In this document: positions 1 to 11,666 of the stretch, one piece after another
Layout of the letters: every line of letters begins with the position of its first letter
Numbering within the stretch: position 1 is the first letter of the stretch
Origin: Paraescarpia echinospica
Taxonomy: Eukaryota > Annelida > Polychaeta > Sabellida > Siboglinidae
DNA: 64,000 nucleotides
Reading direction: 5' to 3'
Assembly (NCBI GenBank): GCA_020002185.1
Contig: CM034533.1
Location: forward strand, 70,776,979-70,840,978
Program-made: the position numbers and the translations under genes
The notes under the pieces: generated by a model
What the model was told of the DNA's origin: nothing
Seen by the model: the letters and a program-made list of their open reading frames with translations, nothing else
The model's database searches: none

Positions 1-628
<628 letters not shown>

Positions 629-937
629 TTGTTAAAGGTAAGTTCTTATGGAGCGCAGTATCCAGTCCTTAGGACTGCTCAAAATGCTGGCAGAACAATC
701 GAACACCATCTCTACTTCCCTGGGAAGCATTCAGCCATGTTGCTTTTAATGCGCGAACACTATTCCTATACAAATACCCACCACTATAACCAGGTACTCA
801 TTCATACAACTGAGTGAACTGGAGCAACGTACAACAAATGAGATTGCCAAAGAATCCAAACTGTAGCACAATGTTAGAAATCGGGTTCTCTCACTAGAGA
901 GTCCGATGTTCTAGTCACTGCGCCATGTTTTTCGCTA
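629..937 (-). mobile_element. tRNA-derived SINE, copy 1
   Basis: Diverged copy of a dispersed family also present at 3165-3480 and 22815-23083. A shared central block around 800-830 reads ACTGAGTGAACTGGAGCAACG. The right end (about 883-930), read on the minus strand, is tRNA-like: a degenerate A box, an anticodon-arm-like stretch and a decayed B box. The Pol III head is therefore at the right and the element lies on the minus strand. The central block resembles the conserved core domains of metazoan SINE superfamilies, but which one needs an alignment. Confidence 0.6.
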
Positions 938-984
938 CCAAGTCTGGAACAAAGTCGTGCACGAATTGATATACCTCTTTATAG

Positions 985-2690
985 TAATAACATGGAGACA
1001 ACCTACGACATTGTGCAGGAGGAAGAACGTTGCAGCAACATTGCTAATGTCGAAAATGCACACATTAATGGAAGACACGGACAGAGATGGAAGCTTATAA
1101 ACCAGATAAGTGGTAGAAAGACAGCTCGTAAAGGACAACTAAAGGGAAAAACTGCAGAACAAAGGGTGGAAAACTGGTACAACCACTTCCACAAACTACT
1201 AGGCAGTCTACCAGGCATAGAAGATGAGGATGAAGAGATCCAACCTGTAATCACAAATATCAACATCAAGGAAGGACCTTTTGAAAGAGACTAGTATGAG
1301 AAGGCCAAGAAATCTCTGAATTTGCAACAAAGCTTTGGTTGAAGGGAAAATACCGCTACAGTGGTCAGTTCTGAACATTATTCCAATTTCTAGGAATGGC
1401 GATTTAAGCATGGCAGAGAATTACAGGGGCATTAGCCTGAGCTCCATTGTGGCAGCGACATTCAACAGGACGATATTGAACAGAATACGTTCTGAAATTG
1501 GTCACCACCTAAGAGACAATTAGAATGGATTCCGGACAGGAAGGACAACAGTAGGTAATATGCTAACCCTGAGAAGGTTAATAGGAGGAATTAGAGCAAA
1601 GCATCTTCCTGCAATTATGACATTCGTAGACTTCCGAAAAGAATTTGATTTGATACTGTTCATCGAAGCAAGATGATGAAGATTCTTGAAGTACAATCAC
1701 CGGATGGAGAAACTGAGCTTTTTTTATATCACGGCGGGAGTGCTACAAGGTGACACGCTAGCGCCATACCTCTTCGTGATAGTCCTTGTCTATGCACTGC
1801 GGCGTGCTATCGACGGAAGAGAAGAGGAACTTGGATTCCAGATAAAAAGAAAGAAAAGTAAACGTGTTAAACCTGAGGTGATCACCGATTTCGAATTTGC
1901 CCGATGATATTGCGCTACAATCAGAAGTGATCAATCAGGCACAGGAGCTTCTAACACGAGTGGAAACATCATATGCAAGGATTGCTTTAAAGATAAATCC
2001 TGGAGAAAAAAAACAAATATATCGCATTCAACCAATTGGGAAACACCAGCATCGTTGCCAGGGAAGGAGCTGTTTTAGAGAAGGTTGAAAACTACAAATA
2101 CCTTGGCTCCTGGGTCGGAATAACATACAAAGACATCAAAAACAGGAAGGCAATGGCGTGGAGAGCACTCAACCAATAAAACCTAATATGGAAATCTACA
2201 TTCCCACGTAAAATCAAGCAGCGACTCGTTATTGCAACAGTAGGGTCTGTGCTACTCTATGGATGCGAAACATGGACAATGACGAAAAACTTTACAAACA
2301 GCTAGACGGATGTTATACAAGAATGCTTCGAGCCGCATGTAACATTCACTGGCAACATCATTTGACAAATAAAATAAAACTATACAGTGGAATGTGTAAA
2401 GTCACTCATAAAATAAGAAGAAGACGATTGAGATTTGCCGGACACTGCTACAGACACAAGGATGAACTGGCATCTAAGACGATCTTGTGATAACCGACAC
2501 ATGGAAAAACCAAGGCAGGAAGACCAGCAGCAGCTTACATCGACTGCTTAAAGGAAGATGTGGGTCTAGAGACGGAGGAACTGAAGACGCCAGTGGCCGA
2601 CAGGGGGATCTGGAGATGGATGATTGAAACCACTAATGTTCGACCCCAGTGGCCGACATGAGTGAGTAAGTGAATAATAATAATAATATC
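985..2690 (+). mobile_element. RTE-like non-LTR retrotransposon relic (LINE-D), 5' truncated
   Basis: Successive open pieces reconstruct part of a LINE polymerase. 992-1294 contains ISGRKTARKGQLKG, the linker before the reverse transcriptase. 1335-1523 contains the RT segment AENYRGISLSSIV. 1686-1907 contains AGVLQGDTLAPYLFVIVL. 1897-2088 begins DDIALQSE, so the catalytic FADDIAL is split by one base near 1900. 2263-2490 contains the C-terminal RRLRFAGHC block. About 80-100 bp of the RT (the usual EDGIPPE region) is missing near 1300-1340, and there are several stops. The endonuclease is absent, and the 3' end is a short AAT-type tail at about 2671-2689. The family resembles RTE-type elements of corals and other invertebrates. 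The copy is dead. Confidence 0.85.
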
Positions 2691-2696
2691 ATGTAA

Positions 2697-2960
2697 CCAC
2701 AGTTAGCATATTTTCCCAGCAATAACTGGCAGCATGATTGTTGGTGTCGAGCGGATGCATCCATACATCAGTTGGAGGCTGTTGGTTAGTGCTGCGTCAA
2801 GTCGGTGTGTGGGGGCACTGCGGCACCACAGTGGCGAACAATACTTGGCTGGCGAAAAAGCTAGTGCAATTGTTGATTTTTGAAGAATGTCGAAGTGTGC
2901 TCCCAATTTTGTGCCGGCTAGTCGTTCAAGTAAGTTGCATCGTGCGTTCACTTTCTTCGA
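2697..2960 (-). mobile_element. LINE reverse transcriptase C-terminal fragment
   Basis: The minus strand encodes an 82-residue stretch with LERLAGTKLGA, LALAFSPAKYCSPLWCRSAP-like residues and GCIRSTPTIMLPVIAG. These are the conserved post-RT thumb motifs of jockey/CR1-group LINEs (usually RTSALALVYS.AEYC.PVW.RSAHT and CLRPTPT..LPVLAG). Flanks do not continue the frame, so this is a truncated fragment, opposite in strand to the LINE relic next to it. Confidence 0.75.
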
Positions 2961-3164
2961 TAATTGGGCTAGTTGACCAACTCAATCTCTAAGACATAAT
3001 ATTGATTCACACTTTATTCTGTGCAAATTTGCTACTTGATTCTTTGAACTAGCAATAACTAGTCAAACTGAACGTAAAAGTCACACTTATGTAGGCGATT
3101 GGTTAGTCAATAATTTCGAAATGGTCTCTACCAAAATTATCGGAAGCCGTTCGTGGTACACTGA

Positions 3165-3480
3165 GTGCCTGTTTATGAACCCTTAAGACGAATAAAGTTA
3201 AGTTCTTTTCATATCGCGGTATCCAATCCTTACGACTGCGCTTTACATTTTTCTCTAGCCGATCCGTTCAATCAAACACCGCCTCGACTTCTGTGGAAAG
3301 CAATAAGCCACGTTGCAATTACTGAGCGAAGAATATACATACACCAGGGTTGATCACCGTTTATTGCCAGGTTCCATTCATACAGTTGAGTGAGCTGGAG
3401 CAACGTGAAATTAATGAACTTGCCCAAGGTTCGAAACCGTACAACAAGAGAACCGTCATATGCTTAAGACTTAAGTGCAA
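3165..3480 (-). mobile_element. tRNA-derived SINE, copy 2
   Basis: Aligns along its length with copy 1: the segment around 3203-3240, then the core at about 3379-3440 (GAGTGAGCTGGAGCAACGTG). The tRNA-like right end is more decayed than in the other copies and may be truncated after about 3465. Two open frames overlapping it (3165-3353 and 3350-3658) are not genes. Confidence 0.55.
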
Positions 3481-4004
3481 CATGTTTCTTGAATTGGACC
3501 TTGGTTATCTAGTTCTTGAATGTCAGATACATAACTCTAGACTTCACTCGGAGGTGACAAACTTGAGACTAGAAACTTGCCAGTTTGTGCTTGTCAACAA
3601 ATCTGATGATGACATGTACACTGTTCAACTGAGTTATGAATGTTTCGTCTATAAATAAAATGTGTATTGGGTGTTAAGACGGATTTCTGTATTTGTCGAA
3701 GCTAATTTGAGAATAACATTTGTTATCTGAATAAATCATCAAGAACATACAGTCGAATAGTGTTTTGCTTAATAGTCAACCTTGCATTCGCTTTTTTGAT
3801 TGTCTGCAACCGCTCGTTCGGCATCTCTTAAGCTATCCCAGCATTGCAAATGTGATGTTTAAAGGCCACGTCTATTCACCACAATGCTTTCATTTCTCAC
3901 GACTACAAGCTGAACTATATACCGCTACATAAACTAATGTTTGTTATTTTGCGTTTAATTCGAGTTAGCTTAATAGTACTAACATAAACAATACTGAAAC
4001 TCAC
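3481..4004. other. No feature recognised; would be intron 1 of the 4-kb receptor exon
   Basis: No exon with an ANF-receptor motif was seen downstream (lower coordinates, minus strand) of the first exon at 4005-4247. If that gene continues, its next exon is either very short, diverged or lies outside the window. Confidence 0.4.
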
Positions 4005-4247
4005 ATTTTTGGTAGAAAATCCACATGTTATCTTGAGGTCGTATCCGGGAAGCAAATCGCTTCTGTTGTTAACCACAGCGAGCGAGAAGTCTAGGATAGC
4101 CGACATTTGATATTTCCGTACGAAATGTTCCAAAGTGACACACAGTAGGTATAAATCCTTCCTTGTTTCGACGGTTTCGTTCTTCGCATAACAGACGACG
4201 ACATTTGTCAAGGAATACATCAAAAGTGTTCTGATTAGTAACATCAT
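4005..4247 (-). CDS. First exon of a GABA-B-like / ANF-receptor-fold receptor, paralogue 1
   Basis: 81 codons from an ATG at 4245-4247 to a consensus donor, GTGAGT (3999-4004 on the plus strand), in phase 0. Residues 1-21 are a hydrophobic leader (MMLLIRTLLMYSLTNVVVCYA), a plausible signal peptide. Residues 31-36 (DLYLLC) match the first beta strand, and residues 60-69 (NNRSDLLPGY) match the start of the extracellular ligand-binding domain of class C GPCRs such as GABA-B receptors and of receptor guanylyl cyclases. Two paralogues at 44604-44840 and 48197-48433 have the same architecture, strand, phase and near-identical length. That the homology is to class C receptors is established family knowledge; that this is a live gene is inference. 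No later exon is visible nearby, so it may be a partial copy or an alternative first exon. Confidence 0.6.
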
Positions 4248-4389
4248 GCATCGGAGTGATAATCGTGATGTTCAACTGGACTGGAAAGCCGCACAGGCAG
4301 TCTATAAAGGAACGCATAATAATGGATCAATCCCAGACATCTAGCTTCGTTATCATCGGCATGGACATTATAATATCACCTACCACCGC

Positions 4390-4525
4390 AGTAGGCGGCG
4401 AACACTGCCAAGGGCGGTGCATTTAAAGGCTACCTGGGAGTCTCAAGGGAGGGTGCAGTTGGGGGTTTTAGGGGATCATCAAGGGGTTGGGTAGTTAGAG
4501 CTCTGAAGGGGCGCCATTAGATTCA
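4390..4525. repeat. G-rich dispersed repeat, copy 1
   Basis: Runs of G with the phrase GGGTGCAGTTGG repeat a theme also seen at 40300-40460. Looks like a fragment of a degenerate G-rich tandem repeat. Confidence 0.4.
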
Positions 4526-4548
4526 GGAGCCTGCAAACGCAGATAAAG

Positions 4549-4583
4549 CACACACACACACAGAAACACCCACACACACACTC

Positions 4584-4623
<40 letters not shown>

Positions 4624-4690
4624 ACACACACGCACACACACACACACACACAACTCACACACACACTTACACACGCACACACAAACAAAC
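4549..4690. repeat. (CA)n microsatellite, interrupted
   Basis: CA dinucleotides with scattered CT/CG interruptions, grading into AAC/ACA repeats up to about 4712. The cysteine/valine-rich frame it creates on the minus strand is an artefact. Confidence 0.95.
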
Positions 4691-4712
4691 AACAACAACA
4701 ACACCAATAACA

Positions 4713-5394
4713 ACAAAGCTATCACCACCACGCTACGGACCTCGATTTTATTAAAAGAAAGACGATTTTCCTAATTTACATATTTCTAATACATAAATGT
4801 GTTTCTAAAATAACACAATTGTGTACAACAATTATTATTGTTCTTCATTGTTCTTTATACTAGTAAACCTAATAATTCGATTAAGAACTCTAAATATATA
4901 TTATGTTACAGCGATAACAATTATGCTAGCTAATTCCTTAATGCAAAATATATATAAAAAATTAAATTTATGTCATATATACTTTTTTCCAAACTATATA
5001 ATAATAACAAATGACACCGTTTTTTACCATATTATATTGGAAAAATAAACAACTCATTTCAGAAAAAATTGTGTATGTTACCGCGATAACTATTTTAGAC
5101 ATGAAATATTAGTGCGATCGTTGTAAGTGTTTGGTTGTCGTTTTGTATGCCTAATAAGGTTCTGCGAATGTGAGATCATCGTACCAATGCCCATGGTAGA
5201 GAATGGTCGGCGTTATCTAGTAAATCACGTCTTTTATTTAAAGCCGTGACTTTAACCAAACAATAATCTGTACAGTGGGTAGATACAAATTGTATTTAGA
5301 CTAGGAGCAGTAATTAAACGTCCTTCTTTGCCGACCTACACGGAACATATAATTATATAAGAATGTAATATAATCTTACCGACAGTGTAATTTT
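4713..5394. other. AT-rich, no gene recognised
   Basis: Very AT-rich sequence. The 75-codon frame at 4821-5048 is low complexity and unsupported. Confidence 0.5.
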
Positions 5395-5798
5395 TAAGGC
5401 CGGGATACATTGGCACGTTTCGCCCAACCAGACCAGACCAGACCAGACCAGACCAGACCAGACCAGACTCCCACCGACAACACTGTATCCACTACACGGA
5501 CTGACCACGCCTGCGCTATACTCGAAGCCGGCATGACGTCATAATCACGTAAACGTGAAAACTTTGGAAATCGTCAGACTGACACCGACTAGTTCTGACG
5601 TAGTCGAATGTTTTCAAGATTACGTGATTATGACGTCGGGCTGGCGTAAAGTATAGCATAATAGTTTAGGCCAGCGGCCTTTGTCGGCACCCATATCCCA
5701 GTCTGCCCGAGTGAGCATCAAATCTGTAGTAGAACGGGGTCTGATGTGGTTTGGTCTGATCGGGTCGGGCGAAAAGTGCCAGTTTATGCCGGCCTTTA
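5395..5798. mobile_element. Fold-back MITE, complete copy (family FB-1)
   Basis: About 404 bp with imperfect terminal inverted repeats. The left end reads TAAGGCCGGGATACATTGGC, and the reverse complement of the right end reads TAAAGGCCGGCATAAACTGG; similarity continues through the CGCCC and GACCAGACC parts. A second inner inverted repeat surrounds GACGTCATAATCACGT (about 5535 and 5620), so the whole element folds into a long hairpin. No coding capacity. The 3-bp TAA/TTA-like edges could suggest a PIF/Harbinger-type element, but the superfamily is unresolved. A second copy, heavily interrupted, spans 25539-29090. Confidence 0.75.
5427..5466. repeat. (ACCAG)8 pentamer array inside the MITE arm
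   Basis: Eight perfect pentamers in the left arm of the fold-back element. The opposite arm and the second copy have only one to three recognisable units, so this array expanded after insertion. Confidence 0.95.
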
Positions 5799-7164
5799 CG
5801 GTTATTAATACGTGACCATGTCTAAATATGTAGGTGTGTGAATGTTGATGTGTGAGTATCGATGTGTTTATAAAGCCATGTGTAGATCGTATGCTTATAT
5901 GTGTGTGTTTGTGCGCATGTGTGCGAGCGTTTGTGTGTGAGTGCGACAGGATGTGCCGGTGCGTGTTTGTTATTACGGATTGTTACTATTATTATAATTA
6001 TTGTTATTATCATCTTCTTCATCTTCAGCATTGTTTTTCATTTCATGTCAATGTAATGTATTAAAGCTATCACTTCCATTACGTTTATTTTATTAACATG
6101 ATACCTGTGTCATGGTTATAAAACCTTAACTTATACCTAACCGACTGAACGTCGCATACAATTATTATACTTTCTTAGAGACATTAGTGGCGACCATCTC
6201 AGAGACGAACACGTGACCGCCAGTCAGAATTATCGTTTTTGTTTTCCGAAATGGTTATGACTTCCTGTAACAAATATCGTCATTGCTGTGTTTTGTGCAT
6301 AAAATTGCAAATAACCGCGGAGCCTCATTTTTATTATCTCATCAATAGACCAGTTTCTAATTTGATTACACATAGTCAGGCCATCATGCTGCTATCAGTC
6401 AAACCGCTATGCAAAGCTCGTGTTTACATGTAGATTGGTAAGGAGCTCTATTACCTGTAAAAAAAGTTGTCATTGAATCCAATCCATTTGTATAATTATT
6501 ATGCACTAACATGTATAACCAAGTCAAACGGAATAATATATGTTTTATTTGTATGAATATATATGGTTGATTCCTGCGAAATGTGGACACATCTTTGATT
6601 TAACGACTTTCATAAATCGTTTTCATCTTTAATATAATACAATAGACATATTGAACATTTTACGAAATTATATGGGGCACCTGAATATGGTTATTTGTTC
6701 CAGAGAGAGGGGATTGAAGTTGCATATCTTATTCTTGTGATGTCACGCCAAAATTCATATACCGTCGGTCATGCAACATCTCGTGTCTCTACAATATATA
6801 TTATAAATCGTTTTGTATTTTTGATAGTTTTCTTATACACAGAACAAATAAACACTGACGTGAAATATAAAATCCGCAGTTGTCAAAGTTTGGATTAATG
6901 GTTTTCTTATTGTTTAAATAGATCATATGTGTTCTTCCACGTCATATGTAACTGTCAACTGTTGTTAATCTTACTTAGGTTTTGCCTAAAAAGTAATATT
7001 ACTGCTGCTATTTAAGCTAAACTAAACAGAACAATGTAGCTCTTTACAATGATATATTATTTGTTATTATGGGATCATTAAGTATATCCTAAATGTGGAC
7101 TTACAAAATGTGTATTGCGGGTATCGCTTACATTTCTTATAATTGGGTATCTGTCCTGGGCATT
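5799..7164. other. No gene recognised
   Basis: Contains a GT-rich patch at 5830-5960 and AT-rich sequence. Short open frames (6239-6433, 6695-6898) have no motif or neighbour that supports them. Confidence 0.5.
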
Positions 7165-7712
7165 GAAAAAGGTGACGGACAGCAGCAAGAAAAAAACAAT
7201 ATGAGACAAAGGCAGAAACTACAGGAGCCAAATAGTCACCCCGTACAAAGAGTGGGTCTCAGAGAGGGTACATCGAGTATTGAAGAAGTGTGGAGTAGCA
7301 ACAGCCATGTGTCCCCACACCACCCTCAGGCGCCTGTTGGTACGTCCCAAGGATAAAGTGGAGCTAGAAGAACAGGGCGAACTGGTGTACCAAATACTAT
7401 GCAAGAACCGTGGTGCTGAGTACACTGGGGAGACAGGAAGACTACTGAAAACACGACTGGAGGAACACAGAAAGGACGTAGACAACACGGTAAATGAGAA
7501 ATACACAAGGAGCGGGAAAAAATATTGATGTCTACCATCAATAATCCGCCCTTACAAACCATGCGACAACTGAAAACCACACCACAGACTGGGAGGGAGC
7601 GACCATTGTAGACAAGGAACCTAACCGAAGATTCCGGCACATCAAAGAAGCCATCAGAACACCCATCAACAGAGACGAGGGGAATTGCAAACTGTATCAC
7701 GTGTAAGATGAA
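7165..7712 (+). mobile_element. Penelope-like element 3' fragment with GIY-YIG endonuclease remnant
   Basis: Three frames carry consecutive pieces of the C-terminal end of a Penelope-like retroelement. The stretch 7200-7300 reads PYKEWVSERVHRVLKKCGV. 7280-7528 reads LRRLLVRPKDKVELEEQGE, then LVYQILCKNRGAEYTGETGR..TRLEEHRKDV, which is the GIY-YIG-type nuclease region (usually VYxIPCKNC..YIGETGR). 7560-7710 reads, with frameshifts, the usual tail (NHTIDWE..., RDEGNYKLSH). The reverse transcriptase is missing. Several frameshifts and stops show the copy is inactive. Confidence 0.8.
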
Positions 7713-8135
7713 GTCAACACGATACGTTTGACTAAAACCTTTACTTGCTAAAACACGGTTTGGATATTCAAAATGAAAGATTTTGATTTGAAAAACAACT
7801 ATTCCGAAGAATGTTCAATAATATTACGAGAAACGTATGCGTTTCGCGTGGTATTGTCTTTCGCTCGGATGCACTTCTTACGAAAGGGATGGTTCAAGTA
7901 TATGATGTAATCATGTAATTAACTCATGGTTAACCATTTAATGATAAAATGTAATATATCTTAGCTGTAAACACTTTTTTCCACAAACGTTATCAATTCA
8001 AAATAAATGGCGGCACTAAAATAACAGCACTTAATGTTCAAATATATCGTAACCGTTTAGCCTTTTGTTCTGCCGTTGGCTCGAATGCCGTACACTGTGC
8101 CAATATAGGCTGGTGGCTTTATTTTTTAAGTAGGT
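7713..8135. other. No feature recognised
   Basis: Unassigned sequence between the Penelope fragment and the 3' end of LINE-A. Confidence 0.5.
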
Positions 8136-8514
8136 AAGTAAGTAAATGTTTATTTTTCCAACAAAAGATACATACAGTGTTTATGGTATATCAGAATTAG
8201 TATGTCAGAAAAAAGGGTATACTGAAGAAACTCTTGTATTTGTATACCCCTAGGCCTAAGAATTATTTACATACAACACATGGAATATGGCAGATATTAC
8301 ATACTAGTACAATGTTAGTTATTATTGGTTATTACAATATAAATACACAAAAAATAACACATTGATAGTAGTACTTATTTGACAATTAATAATTTATATT
8401 GGCTTGCAGCAAATCACAATACAATCTTATTTTTAGTTGCGATATGCTCACTTATTGATAACAGTGTAGTGCAAATTAGAATTAAATATTCAGTTTTTGA
8501 GCAATGACCTGTTT

Positions 8515-10664
8515 TTAGTTATATTTCTCGATCATGTTCCTTTTTAATTTACAAACAAATGCATGAAATGTTGACACCGTTGTAGTACTGGAAGGTAATG
8601 AATTCCAGCGTTTTACACCATAGATTGCTAAACACTTTAGTTTAACGTTAGTTCGAACACATTGTCGGACATATTGATATTGAACTCGGGAAGAGTGTGA
8701 AGAAGTTTGTTTTGTAAACAAACACTGCACATTGACAAGTACTAGTAAATTGTTATACACTTTATACATAATTGACAAGATCTTAAAATCTATTAAGTCT
8801 TGAAATCTTAGTACTCTACATCTATTAAATAATGTATTAGTATGATGAAGCCTATCAACTCCATATATCAGTCTAAGCACCTCTTTTGTAAGATTGTAAT
8901 GCAATGTACATTGGTGATATATGTAGTTCCCCAAACTTCACAACAGTAACTCATTATTGGTAAGAAGAGTGAATAATATAAAGTAAGTAAACTTTTGTTT
9001 CCTAGGATATGACTTGCTCTATGCATTACTCCAACTAATCTAGATAGCTTAGTCTTCACACTGTTTATAGGATATTTCCAGGTAAGTTTTTCATCAATGT
9101 TTACTCCAAGGAATGTTGTCATGTTAACTCTATTAATTCTGTGATTGCAACATTTTATATCTAAGTCAATATTTATCTTACGGTTACCAAATATAATGTA
9201 GTTGGTTTTTGATATATTCAGAGACAATTTGTTAATGGTGAACCATGTATATAGTTTATCTAGTTCACAATTAACAACATGTTTTAGTCTATGTACCGTG
9301 TCAGAATATAATATGTTGGTATCATCTGCAAACAGCACACATTTAAGAAGTTCTGATGCATTACATATGTCATTAATATATAAAATGAACAATCTTGGGC
9401 CTAGCACAGACCCCTGTGGTACTCCACATGACACATTTAGGAGATTAGATGAACATTCATCTATTTTGACAAATTGACTTCTGTTGTGTAGATAACTTTC
9501 TACCCATTTCTCAGCCACACCACGAACACCATAGGAATTTAGTTTTTTGTTAGTATTGAATGATTTACGGTGTCAAATGCTTTCTTTAAGTCAGCAAAAA
9601 TGCCAAGTGTGATTTTTTTTATCTAATGATGTACTAATTTCTTCGACCAGGTCAATCAATGCATGTGAGGTGGATATTGAGGATCGGAAGCCGTATTGAC
9701 TGTTGGATAAGATATAATTTTTATCAATAAATTCTTCAAGTCTTTTATTATAGAGTTTTTCAAGTATTTTGGAAAATTGACACAACAAGGATATTGGTCT
9801 ATAGTTGTTAAATTATGTTTTTGAACCATTTTTAAATATATGAATGACTTTGGCTACTTTCATTCTAGAAGGAAAAACTACATTTTCAAATGACATGTTA
9901 AATATTGCTGTTAATGGCGTAATGATTGATTGCATAACTTTCTTTATGATATTCATACTTGTATCATTACTGTCTGTTGAGGTTTTGTTTTTACATGCAC
10001 CGATGATCCTACTGACTTCTTCTTCACTTACTGGATTTAAGAACATGCTGTTTTTATTTTTGTTTTGAAGATAGTCATGAAATGAGGCACCATTTACCGG
10101 TGGATCTATTTTAGCAGCTAGTTCTTTGCCAATGTTTGAAAAGAAGATGTTAAATCCCTCTGCTATGTCTTTCTTGTTGGTAATTTTTCTACCCTCCATT
10201 AAAAAAAATTCAGAATAACAAGATTCATTTTGCCGTTTATTAATAAGCGTATTTAAGATGTTCCATGTTTCTTTACTGTTTTGATTTTGGTCATCCAATA
10301 GTTTTCTATAGTATTCTTTTTCTGCATTTCTTAGTATTGTAATTAGTTTATTTTTATAAGTTTTGTAACAATGTTCCGTTTCTTGTGATCTATTTTTAAG
10401 AAATGTTCTATACAAGTGGTTTTTCTTGTGACAAGCATTTTTCAATCCAGTTGTGAACCATGGCTTATCACTGATTATATGTTCTTTGGTTATTTTTCTG
10501 ACTGGACAATGTTTATCATATTTTCCCATAAATGTATCAATAAATATACCATAAGCTAATTCAACATCTTTTGTGCTAAATATATTTTCCCATGTTTCAC
10601 TTCTTAAATCTGCTATAAAAAAAATTGTGTTTTCATTTATATGATTTCGTAATTTTTTGTGCAT
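8515..10664 (-). pseudogene. LINE-A reverse transcriptase and C-terminal domain
   Basis: Successive frames: 10664-9813 (linker and RT N-terminus, ending MKVAKVIHIFKNGSKT), 9788-9591 (FSKILEKLYNKRL, SQYGFRSSISTSHAL), 9518-8868 (SCGVPQGSVLGP, FADD at residues 63-66, LSLNISKT, TTFLGVNIDEKLTW), and 8934-8515 (RVLRFQDLIDFKILSIMYK). At least three frameshifts separate them, including one around the first catalytic aspartate region (about 9540-9600). The FADD active-site box itself is intact. Confidence 0.88.
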
Positions 10665-10689
10665 TTCTGTTTTCCTTTTAGTTATTTCA

Positions 10690-11605
10690 TATTCACATAG
10701 TGTAAATATTGGAAAATGGTCAGTTTAGTCGCTGATTAAAATACCATTTGTAGTTCGCTTGTTTATGGCATTTGTAAAAATTTTGTCAACCAGAGTGGAT
10801 GAATCTCGAGTAATTCGTGTTAGCTAGTGATAAGAGGATACAGGCCTAAGCTATACATGGTGTCAATAAAATGTTTTGTACCTAAATGGTTGTCATGTTT
10901 TAAGATGTCTACATTAAAATCTCCACATAGAAACAGTGTATTGTTGGTGTGTGTGTTTCCAAAGATGTTTGTGATGTTTTCACAGAAGATGTCTATGTTA
11001 GATCCTGGTTTGCGGTAGATACAGCCTACTGTTATATTTTTTTGGTTTTCTATTATCAATTCCACTGTGATACATTCAAGGATATCATTTATTGATAAAG
11101 ATTTACTTTCAATTTGAGTGCAGTTAATACTGTTATGTACGTAAATAGCAACACCACCTCCTCTAACATTTTCTCTACAGACATGAAAAGACTTATACAT
11201 AGGTAGGTTATGGTGTTGCATTGCTTTAGGATCATTCCAAGTTTCCGAGATGGCAATTACATCAAATACTATATCAGAAGCATGAATGTAGCTCTCAATT
11301 TGTTTGAAATTTGCATTTAGACTTCTTGCATTGAAGTGAATTAATTTAAACCGTTGTTTATCATTAATATTATTGGAGATACTTTTCCATCGTGGATTTG
11401 AATAATATTGACAAGGTGAGTTATCATTAAAAAAGTTATTATTGGTATCAATTATTGGACCAAGCTCATGTGCATTGTCTTCTTGGAGTTGAAATACATT
11501 TAGATTAACATCATGTCCTAATAGATCAACATCATCTGTCAGGCTAAGATCATGTTGTGATGTATTCTCACCATTATTGGCATCATATACTGGATTTATA
11601 TCCAA
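10690..11605 (-). pseudogene. LINE-A AP-like endonuclease domain
   Basis: 261-codon frame (11605-10820) with the apurinic-endonuclease motifs in order: HFNARSLNAN, ISETWND, GGGVAIYVHNS, GCIYRKPGS and LCGDFNVDIL. The final SD..DH block appears beyond a stop at about 10725-10745 in the reading ISD-stop-TDHFP. It nicks target DNA for target-primed reverse transcription. Inactive because of the in-frame stop. Confidence 0.85.
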
Positions 11606-11666
11606 ATCATATGTTGGATTTATATCCCTGTCATTGTTGTCAATTATTGTTTATAGTTTGTTGAAG